DNA of 17,359 nt from positions 1-17,359 of the forward strand of contig JBLIOB010000068.1 of assembly GCA_047639575.1 (NCBI GenBank), in the 5' to 3' direction. This DNA comes from JBLIOB01 sp047639575 (GTDB taxonomy: Bacteria > Bacteroidota > Bacteroidia > Flavobacteriales_D > Parvicellaceae). Shown here piece by piece: positions 5,880-14,024 of the stretch. The first letter of the stretch is position 1. Every line of letters begins with the position of its first letter. The translations under genes and the position numbers were made by a program. The notes below the pieces were generated by a model. That model saw only the letters and a list, made by a program, of their open reading frames with translations. It was not told where the DNA came from and ran no database searches.

Positions 5880-8498
5880 TCACAAAAAGCGCACTTTGCC
5901 TTTACTCTTCCCCTTTTTCTTCCTTTTAAGATTGAGACTGAATTTATGTTTTGGTACAGCTTCCTCGATTATTTCATCACTGGGCTTTGGCCATTCTCCT
6001 TCAATCAGTTCTCCTTTTAGATTAACTTTTAGTGTTCGCTTTCCTTTTCTTAATATGATTTCGTTTGGCGTAGCCAAGCGATAAGAATAAGAATCAAAAT
6101 TTGGTTCAACCACTATCTTTCCGTCAAAATCCATAAAGCCAATTTGCTTCTTGTCATGTGTCCAGCCATCTTGTTTGGTATACCTGCGGTTCATATTTGC
6201 ATAAAATGGGATGAGATCTGCAATTGGTTTTTCGAATCCACTATAAACCGTATCAGCTATTTGCTTACCATCGTACCCGAATAATCCAGCCATACGATTG
6301 AAATTTATTGCCACTATAAATTTTTGATTTCCAGACAAATCATTTAATCGTTTATAGTTGGCCGGGATTAACATGTTGCCAGCCGTGTCAATCAATCCAA
6401 TCCCATTTTTGGTTGAAGCTCTGAACGTATTCTGCTTAAAACTCTTGATGTAGATGTACTGGTATGGAATCACAATTTTTCCATCAAAATTTCTAACACC
6501 GTAACACTTTCTATTGGCATCTGCTGCAGATTGGCGAGAACATATTTTAAATCCTTTGGAGTGATTTTCAACGGCTTTCAGTTCAATCAACTTTGTGTCG
6601 AAGTTGATATAGTAGCGTTTAATGTTTAATCTAGTTTCGGTAATCATTATAGCGTAGAAGCCGTTTCTTCTAGTGTAAGCCCCAGATGAACTTCCCGAAA
6701 TCTCCAAGCAATTTTTGAATTCGAAAGCTATGATCACATCATTTTGTTCATTTATTACTCCCCAAAATCCATCTTTATATACGCCAATTAAGTATCCTCC
6801 ATCATGTTCCGTGGTAAACTTCATTTTATCATATACCAAGGGCACTACACGATCTCCATCCTGATCGATAATTCCAAATTTTCCGTTCTTTTTTACTTTA
6901 GTGAATCCGTGTTTTAAGGTAGTGGTAATCGAATAATTTTGATGGGTAACAAATTGGCCGGTGCTATCAATAACCATCCATTTTCCATCAATCATCACTT
7001 TAGCAATTCCATCTACAAATCTGGAAATTTTCTGTGCCGTAATTGGAAACACTTCCTCATAAGTTTGCGCATGAATGAAGCCCCACTTTCCGTCTTTACA
7101 TACTCCAATTCTATTTTCGGTTACATGCCCGGTCTTATCATATAATTGAGTTCTAAACCAGGTTCGATTTAGATCAGTAAAAAAGTACTTCTCGTCTAAG
7201 GTTACCAAGTATAAGCTTTCATTGTATCTATAAATCTGATTTATGAAATAGCCAAGCACATCTGAACCATCATCGTTCAACACATTTAATCGGCTTCTAT
7301 TATCCCAAGATTTCAGCCAGTTTTTCCCCAGCGGTTGCAACACTTTGTAGATGGTGGTGTTTTTTTGTATTCCGTTTGTATTAAGGATTTTCCATTTGGT
7401 AGGATTGCGACTGTCATTAAACCCCTTCTTTGTATCGTAACCAGCAATTAGCGTTGAACTATTAATTCTCCATAAAGAATAGTATACGCGATCTGTAATA
7501 ATGATCCCATCTTGATTTACTAAAAATCGCTCATAACCGTTTTCCCTAGTGTAGTTGTAAACTAAAAAGCGTTCTTCGGAAATGACCTGATACACTTTGG
7601 CTTTTGACGCTAGCATATGATTTCCAAGTGAATCAATTAATCTCCAGTGCCCGTTAAAATGATATTGAAAATGATTATCCACATTGAAGAGGCTGCAGGA
7701 AGGAGAAAAAGGTGGAAGAAAACGCTTTAACTTAAAATCTATGAAGCCCCAAAGCCCGTCTTTTTCAAACTCATAGTGTCCATGCATGTATTTTGATTTC
7801 CGAAGGTTTTGATATTCTACTTGGAGAATCATTTTGCCGTTCCGGTGCATTAGACCTTCCTTCCCGTTGTTTTTAACCAAGATGTGATTTGAATAGGTAC
7901 TGATGTAATCAATAAATTCTAAGTCAGTCAATAATTTTGTAAACGAATGATCGTATAGTGAGTATCCGTAGCTGTCTTTTGTAATAAACATTGAATCAAT
8001 CCATTGGATTTCGTCAAATAAAGGAGGAAAGACAATCTTGCCTAAACTATCCATCAAACCAACTCTTAAACGATTTTGAGTGGCCGGATCATTGTTTGTT
8101 GTTTCATAAATGGGATAAAGCATGTTGTAACCAGAGTTATCGTTTCCTGAGTATATGGATGTGCTTTTTGCCTTTAATTTATGAGGGGAAAGCTTTTTGT
8201 CTTTATCCTTTTTGTTTGATAAGGATTCCCAATTCAAAGAAGCGTCAAAGTCATTGTACGTTGCTACAACATTACCTTTTTTATTTCTCAGCATATACTT
8301 GGAGATTCTTGTTGCCGAAGAAAGAATGCTACTTGTTTTTAAAAAAGCCTTTTTCACTTTTTCGTTCGATACTGGTTTTAACTCCACCATTTGAATTCCA
8401 TCGTAATACGGATGATAGATCGTGTCATAAACAACGGTCCCACCTTTCACTTGAATTCCAATTAAGATTAACAAGGCGAAAATAAAATACCCTTTCAT
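5880..8498 (-). CDS. Large secreted WG-repeat protein
   Basis: This 872-residue protein has a signal peptide (MKGYFIFALLILIGIQVKG) and many WG repeats, in which a Gly-x-Trp/Phe/Leu-Gly turn is followed by hydrophobic strands, G-K/D-x-V/I and P-x-x-Y/F-D. Clear units begin near residues 143 (RVGLMDSLGKIVFPPLFDE), 212, 247 (KDGLWGFIDF), 468 (KDGKWGFIH), 505 (DGKWMVIDSTG), 537 (NGKFGIIDQDGDRVVPLVYD), 575 (KDGFWGVINEQ), 670, 700 (NGIGLIDTAGNMLIPANY), 737 and 785 (KQIGFMDFDGKIVVEPNFD). The C-terminus is strongly basic (KRKKKGKSKGK). WG-repeat proteins are common, mostly uncharacterised envelope or extracellular beta-structures. No T9SS domain is visible, so a periplasmic location is likely. It is followed by the hairpins at 5849-5872 and 5806-5838. 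Its upstream region shares sequence blocks with that of the next minus-strand gene. Confidence 0.9.
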   Translation of the reverse strand: MKGYFIFALLILIGIQVKGGTVVYDTIYHPYYDGIQMVELKPVSNEKVKKAFLKTSSILSSATRISKYMLRNKKGNVVATYNDFDASLNWESLSNKKDKDKKLSPHKLKAKSTSIYSGNDNSGYNMLYPIYETTNNDPATQNRLRVGLMDSLGKIVFPPLFDEIQWIDSMFITKDSYGYSLYDHSFTKLLTDLEFIDYISTYSNHILVKNNGKEGLMHRNGKMILQVEYQNLRKSKYMHGHYEFEKDGLWGFIDFKLKRFLPPFSPSCSLFNVDNHFQYHFNGHWRLIDSLGNHMLASKAKVYQVISEERFLVYNYTRENGYERFLVNQDGIIITDRVYYSLWRINSSTLIAGYDTKKGFNDSRNPTKWKILNTNGIQKNTTIYKVLQPLGKNWLKSWDNRSRLNVLNDDGSDVLGYFINQIYRYNESLYLVTLDEKYFFTDLNRTWFRTQLYDKTGHVTENRIGVCKDGKWGFIHAQTYEEVFPITAQKISRFVDGIAKVMIDGKWMVIDSTGQFVTHQNYSITTTLKHGFTKVKKNGKFGIIDQDGDRVVPLVYDKMKFTTEHDGGYLIGVYKDGFWGVINEQNDVIIAFEFKNCLEISGSSSGAYTRRNGFYAIMITETRLNIKRYYINFDTKLIELKAVENHSKGFKICSRQSAADANRKCYGVRNFDGKIVIPYQYIYIKSFKQNTFRASTKNGIGLIDTAGNMLIPANYKRLNDLSGNQKFIVAINFNRMAGLFGYDGKQIADTVYSGFEKPIADLIPFYANMNRRYTKQDGWTHDKKQIGFMDFDGKIVVEPNFDSYSYRLATPNEIILRKGKRTLKVNLKGELIEGEWPKPSDEIIEEAVPKHKFSLNLKRKKKGKSKGKVRFL

Positions 8499-8572
8499 GT
8501 GATTACGTTCTTTTTGTAAGATCTACCCCTACATTATCAGACTTTAAATATGAGCACGAATGACTATATGTA

Positions 8573-8590
8573 AAAGAAAGACTTAGTGAA
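8573..8590 (-). promoter_or_regulatory. Upstream block shared with gene at 10145
   Basis: On the plus strand this is AAAGAAAGACTTAGTGAA; 16 of 18 bases match the block at 10181-10198. On the coding strand both copies follow a C-rich stretch and are followed by AGTCA, then TCGTGCT and a TTTAA or CTTAA tract. The block lies about 75 bases before the WG-repeat start codon. It may be a promoter or operator element; no known consensus was matched. Confidence 0.4.
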
Positions 8591-8645
8591 ACAGTCTGTT
8601 GGGTTAGGGAGCTGAAGTAATTCGACCATTCTTTCGCTGCGCAAG

Positions 8646-8662
8646 GTCCTGCAGTTCAGGAC
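8646..8662. repeat. Short inverted repeat
   Basis: GTCCTG (8646-8651) and CAGGAC (8657-8662) form a perfect 6-bp stem around the 5-base loop CAGTT. No T-run follows on either strand, so it is not a standard intrinsic terminator. It may be an operator or an RNA hairpin in the leader of the WG-repeat gene. Confidence 0.4.
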
Positions 8663-8906
8663 ACCATCTTAATTTTACCCATTGATTCGAAATTAACCGG
8701 TAAGAATTGCAGAACTAGCGTACGCTGAGCATCCTTTCTCCAATTAAAGTAACATCATAACGGTGGGGCTGGATAAAAAAGAACTTAATATAACCAACAC
8801 TAAAAGTGAATTGAAGTGGATTTATGCTGGAAAAGGATTGATATACTGAATTGAATACTACGAGCGTCTAATCTCTTCATGTTTAACAAATGATTACAAC
8901 AATTCC

Positions 8907-10145
8907 TTATTCCCAAATCACTAGCCGCGTTTCCTCGCGATATGTTGAAATCCTATAATATGGTTTTTCTGGATGGTCTAACGCTCCTGTATCAGAAGGT
9001 ATAATTGGATAATAGTGGATTTGTTCTTTTCCTTGCATTAATCCAAAATCGAAGTAGGTAAAATAGGTTTGAGAACTGTCTTTACTGTATTCCCGAATTC
9101 CTCTGCTAGATTCTCTAATCTCGTTGGTTTGACGTAAAATTAAAGCGTAGTCGTAAATCTGAGTTGTAAATGTAGAAGTAATTCGATTTTCTAATGAGGT
9201 AGGTTCACTCATGGAATAGTGGCTTTTGACAAAGATTTCCTGGCCTACAGTATCAATATAAACCGTGTTTTTTTGTGACGATAAGCTGCTTCTGTCAAAG
9301 ATTACTTCCAATGTATCCTCGGTCGATTCCATACTCCAGAAAAGACCTTCGTTACAAGCGTTGATGATTTCTTTTGGCAGGCATTTCCGCCCTGTAATTT
9401 CTTGAAGCATGATTAATGTTTTATTTGAATAAGGACAATCCTTATTCCTCAAAATTTCCTGTCCCGGCAGCTCCACCAATGGTTCAGGCTTTTCGGTAAT
9501 AAATTCACGAATGCTATTCTTGTTAATAGGGTATACGAAACGGGGATTTGATTGATATCGAATATTAATGTGATTTCCGTTGCCTTTAATAATTGTCACT
9601 TTTAAATTTTCCAATTGATAGCTCAATGAATCGCAATAATTGAGCGTTAAGTACTTGTTGCTATTTCGTTGAGAGTAATTGAAGACATTGGTCAATTGAT
9701 TTTGATGGTAATTGAAAAATATTCGTTCTACTTCCCTATCTGCTTTACCTGTACCTGAAGGATAGCCAACAGATGTCCAATGACGATATTCTACCAGATT
9801 TCCCAAGCTGTCGTAACTGTAATCAATAATTGTTGGTGTCGCGTAATATTCATGCCATTCCACCATTTGTTTCGGACGACCGTCCTTTCGGAATGTCACT
9901 TTCTGTTTCAAATTGGAAGTATCTTCAACTCCCGGAGTATTGCGATTCATTGTAATTTTTAAAATCTCAATTTTATTTTCTCGAATGAGAGAAGGCTCGT
10001 ACTTGTACAGTCTTTTGAAGTAAGTTTCATACAAGAAGTTTTGTACCTCTGGGTTGGCCTTGTCTAGTTGCTTTTCACTTTCGTTGGTTTTCGATATCCC
10101 CAGATAACTGATACAGCAAAATAAAATCGTTATTAATTCTCTCAT
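8907..10145 (-). CDS. Exported protein of unknown function
   Basis: I do not recognise the family. The 412-residue protein starts with a hydrophobic signal segment (ELITILFCCISYLGI, about residues 3-17). The body is rich in beta-type segments and aromatic residues. A stretch near residues 108-120 (IIDYSYDSLGNLVEYRHW) resembles a single YD/RHS-like turn, which is common in Bacteroidota secreted hypotheticals that track formatted beta-strands, but no array of repeats follows. There are few cysteines and no T9SS sorting domain. Its upstream region shares blocks with that of the WG-repeat gene downstream, so the two may be regulated together. The ATG at 10145 is followed directly by the signal segment, which supports this start. 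Confidence 0.8.
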   Translation of the reverse strand: MRELITILFCCISYLGISKTNESEKQLDKANPEVQNFLYETYFKRLYKYEPSLIRENKIEILKITMNRNTPGVEDTSNLKQKVTFRKDGRPKQMVEWHEYYATPTIIDYSYDSLGNLVEYRHWTSVGYPSGTGKADREVERIFFNYHQNQLTNVFNYSQRNSNKYLTLNYCDSLSYQLENLKVTIIKGNGNHINIRYQSNPRFVYPINKNSIREFITEKPEPLVELPGQEILRNKDCPYSNKTLIMLQEITGRKCLPKEIINACNEGLFWSMESTEDTLEVIFDRSSLSSQKNTVYIDTVGQEIFVKSHYSMSEPTSLENRITSTFTTQIYDYALILRQTNEIRESSRGIREYSKDSSQTYFTYFDFGLMQGKEQIHYYPIIPSDTGALDHPEKPYYRISTYREETRLVIWE

Positions 10146-10180
10146 TTAAGTAGCAAGCACGATGTTTTCGTGACTTAATC

Positions 10181-10198
10181 AAAGCAAGACTTGGTGAA
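10181..10198 (-). promoter_or_regulatory. Upstream block shared with gene at 8498
   Basis: AAAGCAAGACTTGGTGAA on the plus strand matches the block at 8573-8590 at 16 of 18 positions. It lies about 35 bases before the start codon at 10145. On the coding strand it is preceded by a C-run (10201-10206 as G's on the plus strand) and contains TTGCTTTG, one mismatch from the Bacteroidota -7 consensus TAnnTTTG. Confidence 0.4.
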
Positions 10199-10275
10199 TT
10201 GGGGGGATGGGTGAGTTAAATAGTCTTCTGCTTTATAGAAATTACAGCCAAAGAAAAGTTGGTTTTCATCGGTTA

Positions 10276-10290
10276 TTGTTTGACCTATGT
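10276..10290 (+). repeat. 15-base direct repeat of 5707-5721
   Basis: TTGTTTGACCTATGT occurs identically at 5707-5721 and here. In both places TTGGTTTT begins 17 or 18 bases earlier and a GACCT follows within 7 bases, so about 40 bases are related. The first copy forms the spacer and -7 part of a promoter match. This copy lies about 42 bases before the start of the zinc-ribbon gene, where it could also serve as a promoter, although TATGTAGA fits the -7 box poorly. Confidence 0.45.
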
Positions 10291-10331
10291 AGACCTTGAA
10301 ATATTAATTCTTACTTTTAAATAAAAATAAG

Positions 10332-10679
10332 ATGATAGCAGATAAATGTCAATGTTCTCAGTGCGGAGCTACCGATTTCAAAAATGAAAAGGAGTTCTTA
10401 AGGTGCACACATTGCGGAAGTTTATTTAGGATGTCACCACAAAATTCAGCAAAATCCAAAGCTACAGTGACAATTAAAAAAGGAGGTAAAGTAACTTTTG
10501 GCAAGAATAGCAAGATTACTGTTAGAGGAGGGATTTTTGTTGAAGAAGGAGGAGATTTGGAAATCCTTGGAGAATTGGAAATAATAGAAAAAGCTCCAGA
10601 AAAGGATATAGAAAAAGCGAAAAGTATATTAAAACTTAAGAAAGATCAGTCGAATTCCGGAACATCGGAAATTGACTAA
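10332..10679 (+). CDS. Small zinc-ribbon protein with beta-solenoid-like segment
   Basis: This 115-residue protein has no signal peptide, so it should be cytoplasmic. Residues 8-28 form a zinc ribbon with two CxxC pairs (C8-x2-C11 and C25-x2-C28). Residues about 43-86 consist of short alternating strands separated by glycines (VTIKKGGKVTFGKNSKITV, then RGGIFVEEGGDLEILGELEI), resembling two or three rungs of a beta-solenoid, as in bactofilin-like proteins but much shorter. A charged Lys/Glu helix-like tail follows. No family name can be given with confidence. The ATG is preceded by an A-rich tract and no Shine-Dalgarno site, as is usual in this phylum. The next gene begins about 70-90 bases downstream on the same strand and may be co-transcribed. 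Confidence 0.75.
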   Translation: MIADKCQCSQCGATDFKNEKEFLRCTHCGSLFRMSPQNSAKSKATVTIKKGGKVTFGKNSKITVRGGIFVEEGGDLEILGELEIIEKAPEKDIEKAKSILKLKKDQSNSGTSEID

Positions 10680-10749
10680 ACGAAACAACCTTAAGGATTC
10701 CGCTCTCCAATTTTAGTTAGGTTTAAATTTCAATGATCCAGTAACAAGA

Positions 10750-11256
10750 ATAAGTGCTAGGGCAGTTTTAGTGTTAGGAATTGTCGTTTTAACGTTTTTT
10801 CTAACAAGGTCGTGTCAAACAGAAGAAGTTCAGCCAGATGAAATTATTGAGCGTTGCAATTCCAAGCAAACAATACTTGATAGCCTAACAAATGATGGGT
10901 ACGAAATAACCAAAGTAGAGGAGTCTAGTCCGCTTAATTGCATTGATGATGATACCCTGATTGGTCTAGAGCCTAAATATGGAACAATCGTATATAGATA
11001 TACGCCCGTGTCAGGATACACAATAGAGTCTTATCGATTATCTTATCCTGATCATCCCTCCATAAGTAAACCAATTGGCATCAACTTTTGGGAATTTGAA
11101 AACAATAGTGACTATCTTTAATTTAAGGCGGAATTTGAGTACACCAACGAGTATTTGAGCGATAATAAAATGTGCACGAGTTTGGAAGGTATGGACTCTA
11201 TTGCTATCCAGTGGTACGGTGACTGTCCTTATAACAATAGCCAACAGGACTATTGA
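10750..11256 (+). pseudogene. Small membrane/exported protein gene interrupted by in-frame stop
   Basis: The longest uninterrupted piece starts at a GTG (10771) inside a hydrophobic segment and ends at TAA 11119-11121 after 116 codons. The same frame then continues without shift for 44 more codons, with protein-like content (FKAEFEYTNEYLSDNKMC, then GMDSIAIQWYGDCPYNN), to TGA at 11254-11256. The full product would therefore be about 168 residues, with one nonsense codon. The N-terminus is also unclear. Upstream of the GTG the frame stays coding-like back to a TAG at 10714 with no ATG, GTG or TTG. An ATA at 10750 would give a sensible membrane or signal segment (SARAVLVLGIVVLTFFLTRSC). The family is not recognised. 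The stop may be a real mutation, a sequencing error, or a natural end with chance continuation. Confidence 0.6.
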
Positions 11257-11474
11257 CATACGCTTGAAAATTTTCTGAGAAGTTAGATTATTTAATATTG
11301 TAGCTGATTTTGGAATTAATCAATATGAAAAAGTTACCTCAATATTTTAATTTAGTCCATTTTGTGGATATTAGATGTAGGCACTGAAATGGAAGTTTCT
11401 TTCAGAAAAAAGCAAAACTCCTTCGAATAATAATAGAAGATAACTATCCACTTGCAACTTCGTAAATTGAACTC

Positions 11475-12209
11475 ATGAAGGTGCTAATATTGTTTCTTGT
11501 GATTTCTTTGATATCAAGCTCTCCGTTTTTTTCACAAGAAAATTTATTTGCTTTTGATGTACCTACTGATTCTATCAGCACTGATACGTTGGAGATGTGG
11601 GCTACTGAATACTATGTTCACCAGATGAGGTCTAATGGAAATGTTCCTTTTCTAGATGCTAATAATGATACGTTAGGTTACTATGGTGACACTTGTGATT
11701 TCTGTACCGCTTGTTTGGAAGGAACAGTTTTCATTGCAGATGGGAAGGGTACAATCGTATTGAATTACGACACTGTAGCGGCAAAACCGTTGATCAATTG
11801 CAGAAAATGTGCAAGATTTAAAAACAGTAGTTTGAAAGTAGAATCATGGGGCAGAGTTAGGTGGAAGATGTCAACTGGTTATGGAGAAGGAGTAGAGGGT
11901 TATAAGCTGGTTCCATACCGAACAATTGCAGTAGATCCCACTAATATTCCTTATGGCACTATTGTATACATTCCGCAAGCAAAAGGCGTATCAATACCTG
12001 TTAACGATTCCGTTACTCTTCTTCATGACGGATATTTTTTCGCAGGAGATACTGGAGGAGCAATTAAAAAGAATCACATTGATGTGTTTACTGGAACAGA
12101 TGATTCCCACCCGTTCGAGTTTGTTAAATCGAATTCCAAGAAAACGTTTGAATTGTATTTAATTGAGGATGAGGCAATTCGAGCTAGTCTTTTGGTGCTT
12201 CACATCTAA
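11475..12209 (+). CDS. Secreted 3D-domain (MltA-like) protein with cysteine pairs
   Basis: This 244-residue protein has a signal peptide (residues 1-20, ending in FFSQ). Residues about 42-95 (MWATEYYVHQ...CLEGTVFI) resemble the N-terminal part of MltA-type folds. Residues about 143-207 carry the 3D signature: D154 in AVDPTNIPYGTIVYIP, D192 in GDTGGAIKKN and D203 in HIDVFTG. In MltA the Asp of the DTGGAI motif region is the catalytic residue of lytic transglycosylase action on peptidoglycan, so cell-wall cleavage is plausible here. Five cysteines (C74, C77, C80, C109, C112) form an unusual CxxCxxC plus CxxC set, suggesting disulfides or metal binding in the periplasm. The next gene overlaps or follows closely, so the two are probably one operon. 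Confidence 0.8.
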   Translation: MKVLILFLVISLISSSPFFSQENLFAFDVPTDSISTDTLEMWATEYYVHQMRSNGNVPFLDANNDTLGYYGDTCDFCTACLEGTVFIADGKGTIVLNYDTVAAKPLINCRKCARFKNSSLKVESWGRVRWKMSTGYGEGVEGYKLVPYRTIAVDPTNIPYGTIVYIPQAKGVSIPVNDSVTLLHDGYFFAGDTGGAIKKNHIDVFTGTDDSHPFEFVKSNSKKTFELYLIEDEAIRASLLVLHI

Positions 12210-13974
12210 TTGTATTGAAGTAAAATTAATTCTGCAATCTTGCTATCTTGTACACATCGCTGCAATAACCAAAAAATATATTTTATTATTCATCATGACG
12301 ATATTCATGGTATGCTCAAGTTATGGCCAAGAAAAAGTCAAGGGATTTTATCACCCATTTAAAAAAACTTTTATCGCAAATATTGTGCGGCCTCTAGAAG
12401 TGGGCGATGAGTACGAAAATTATGTTGCAAAAAACTTCATTGAAGACTTAAGTGTTGTTGAAATTGACACAAAGAATTTTGTTCTAATTGGGACTACAAT
12501 GCGTGTTGTTTACTTTAAAGGTTTTGGGGTAATAGATACAGCGGGAATTGTTAGAGTTCCGATCATTTATGATGAATTAAAACCATTGTATTCAGAAGAG
12601 AATAAATTTTATTTATTTGTTGTAGGGGACTCTACTGGCGTGGTTGATAATAAAGGGGATGAGCTCCTTCGTTTGCATCGAAATATAATTGCTGATGTTG
12701 AAATAACTGCAGGTAAGTTAAATGAGTATTATGAAAATTCAATCTTACAAAATAAACTACAATCTAAGTTTTTAAGGACGTTTAATCATGACTTGATCAT
12801 GGTAGAAAAGGGATTAAACAGAGGTTTGTTTTCGTTAAGTCAACGTAAATATCTTATTCCTTTAGTTTCGAACTCTGAAGATTCATTAGAGGGAAAGAGC
12901 CTGGCAGACTTGGCACCAATTAGTGTGAAAGGAGATTTGGCCCTCTGTAAAGATGAAGGAGGGTTCAGATTAGTTGATTTAAAAACACTTAAATACACGA
13001 ATAAATATGATTTTGCTTACCTCCTAGATAATGGGGCGTTTTACATTCGGCATGAACAGAAGCATTGGATAGCAGACAACGTGGATGAGCCTCAAACTAT
13101 CTTTAGTTATGAGTTGATTGAAGCAAAGAAAATTCAAAATACTCGTGGTTCGAAGTTTCCCAAAAGGCAAGGCACTTATGAATTTGTAGTAATGAAAGAA
13201 GGTAAGTTAGGCGTGTACGATGCAAATGGAAAAGAGTTGATTCCGATTATCTACGATGATATTTATTTAACTAATTATTATGTTAGATCAGACCCTGCCA
13301 GTTGGTATTGGTTAAAAAAGAACGGGCAATGGGCTTTATCTAACCATCTTCATGAACTCCAAACTAAATTTGAATTTCTCGATATAGATCAATTGAATAA
13401 AGTGAGTTATGACAATTTCATTTACTTCTATAAAATTGATACTAGTAATCTACATTGGGATCCGGATATAGATACTACAACTATGGAGCGTTATAGTTCC
13501 CATACTATTTATGGATATGGCCGAGTTGCCGAGGTAAGAACTCAAATAACACGATTGAGTCTTGCGTCTTTGGCAATGCCAAAAGTATTAGATAGAAAAA
13601 TGATACATTCCTCCACACCTTTCGGAAAAAAACAGGATGGATATCATTTAATCACGTTGGGGTCCGCTGAATTAGCTCAGGTTGATACGAATCAGTTTGA
13701 TCGAGTTATCACGCAAGCTGGAAATAGAGTTTCAGTAGGCGTGATGAAAGAAGGGAAGTACGGGTATTACCGTTTCCATGGAGGTGCATCTGAGCCTGTT
13801 TTAAAATATGATGGCTTGGTGTATCTGGCATATGGAGAGTATAAATATGCTTACGTAAAAAGGAAAAACATATATCGTAGAAGCTATCATCCTTATACTA
13901 GTAAAAAATCAAAATTTAAAAAGTGGAGAAAATATGAGGACTATATCTTGAGTAATTCGTTCAGGGTAAAATAA
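12163..13974 (+). CDS. Secreted WG-repeat protein, start uncertain
   Basis: The outermost frame is given (603 codons from ATG 12163, overlapping the 3D-domain gene by 47 bases). Its first 34 residues do not look like a secreted protein's start. The signal sequence is KKYILLFIMTIFMVCSSYGQ, which fits a start at ATA 12265 (Thr-Lys-Lys next), while ATG 12295 would leave only about 12 residues before the Q. WG-type units occur near residues 121-140 (GFGVIDTAGIVRVPIIYDEL), 156-168, 346-367 (GKLGVYDANGKELIPIIYDD) and 530-552 (EGKYGYYRFHG). The C-terminus is basic and aromatic. Function is unknown; a periplasmic or surface beta-structure is likely. It is related in type to the large WG-repeat gene at 5880-8498 but too diverged to be a recent copy. 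Confidence 0.8.
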   Translation: MRMRQFELVFWCFTSNCIEVKLILQSCYLVHIAAITKKYILLFIMTIFMVCSSYGQEKVKGFYHPFKKTFIANIVRPLEVGDEYENYVAKNFIEDLSVVEIDTKNFVLIGTTMRVVYFKGFGVIDTAGIVRVPIIYDELKPLYSEENKFYLFVVGDSTGVVDNKGDELLRLHRNIIADVEITAGKLNEYYENSILQNKLQSKFLRTFNHDLIMVEKGLNRGLFSLSQRKYLIPLVSNSEDSLEGKSLADLAPISVKGDLALCKDEGGFRLVDLKTLKYTNKYDFAYLLDNGAFYIRHEQKHWIADNVDEPQTIFSYELIEAKKIQNTRGSKFPKRQGTYEFVVMKEGKLGVYDANGKELIPIIYDDIYLTNYYVRSDPASWYWLKKNGQWALSNHLHELQTKFEFLDIDQLNKVSYDNFIYFYKIDTSNLHWDPDIDTTTMERYSSHTIYGYGRVAEVRTQITRLSLASLAMPKVLDRKMIHSSTPFGKKQDGYHLITLGSAELAQVDTNQFDRVITQAGNRVSVGVMKEGKYGYYRFHGGASEPVLKYDGLVYLAYGEYKYAYVKRKNIYRRSYHPYTSKKSKFKKWRKYEDYILSNSFRVK

Positions 13975-14024
13975 GAATTTGCAAACCGAAATGTCAGCTA
14001 AAGAATACAGTTTCATTAATTAGT

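Larger units (their letters stand above)
8499..8906. other. 408-base intergenic stretch
   Basis: This region lies between two minus-strand genes. It carries a shared upstream block (8573-8590) and a hairpin-forming repeat (8646-8662). A + strand frame at 8763-8849 (GTG to TGA, 28 codons, DKKELNITNTKSELKWIYAG) looks mildly protein-like but has no support. No terminator with a T-run was found behind the upstream gene, so read-through into the WG-repeat gene cannot be excluded. Confidence 0.5.

Noticed and set aside
8763..8849. 28-codon GTG frame with protein-like content in the intergenic region
   Set aside because: No homology can be recognised and there is no start context or downstream continuation; kept only as a remark in the intergenic entry.
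11325..11387. 20-residue open frame starting MKKLPQYF
   Set aside because: Too short, with no recognisable features, and it lies in an AT-rich intergenic stretch where such frames arise by chance.
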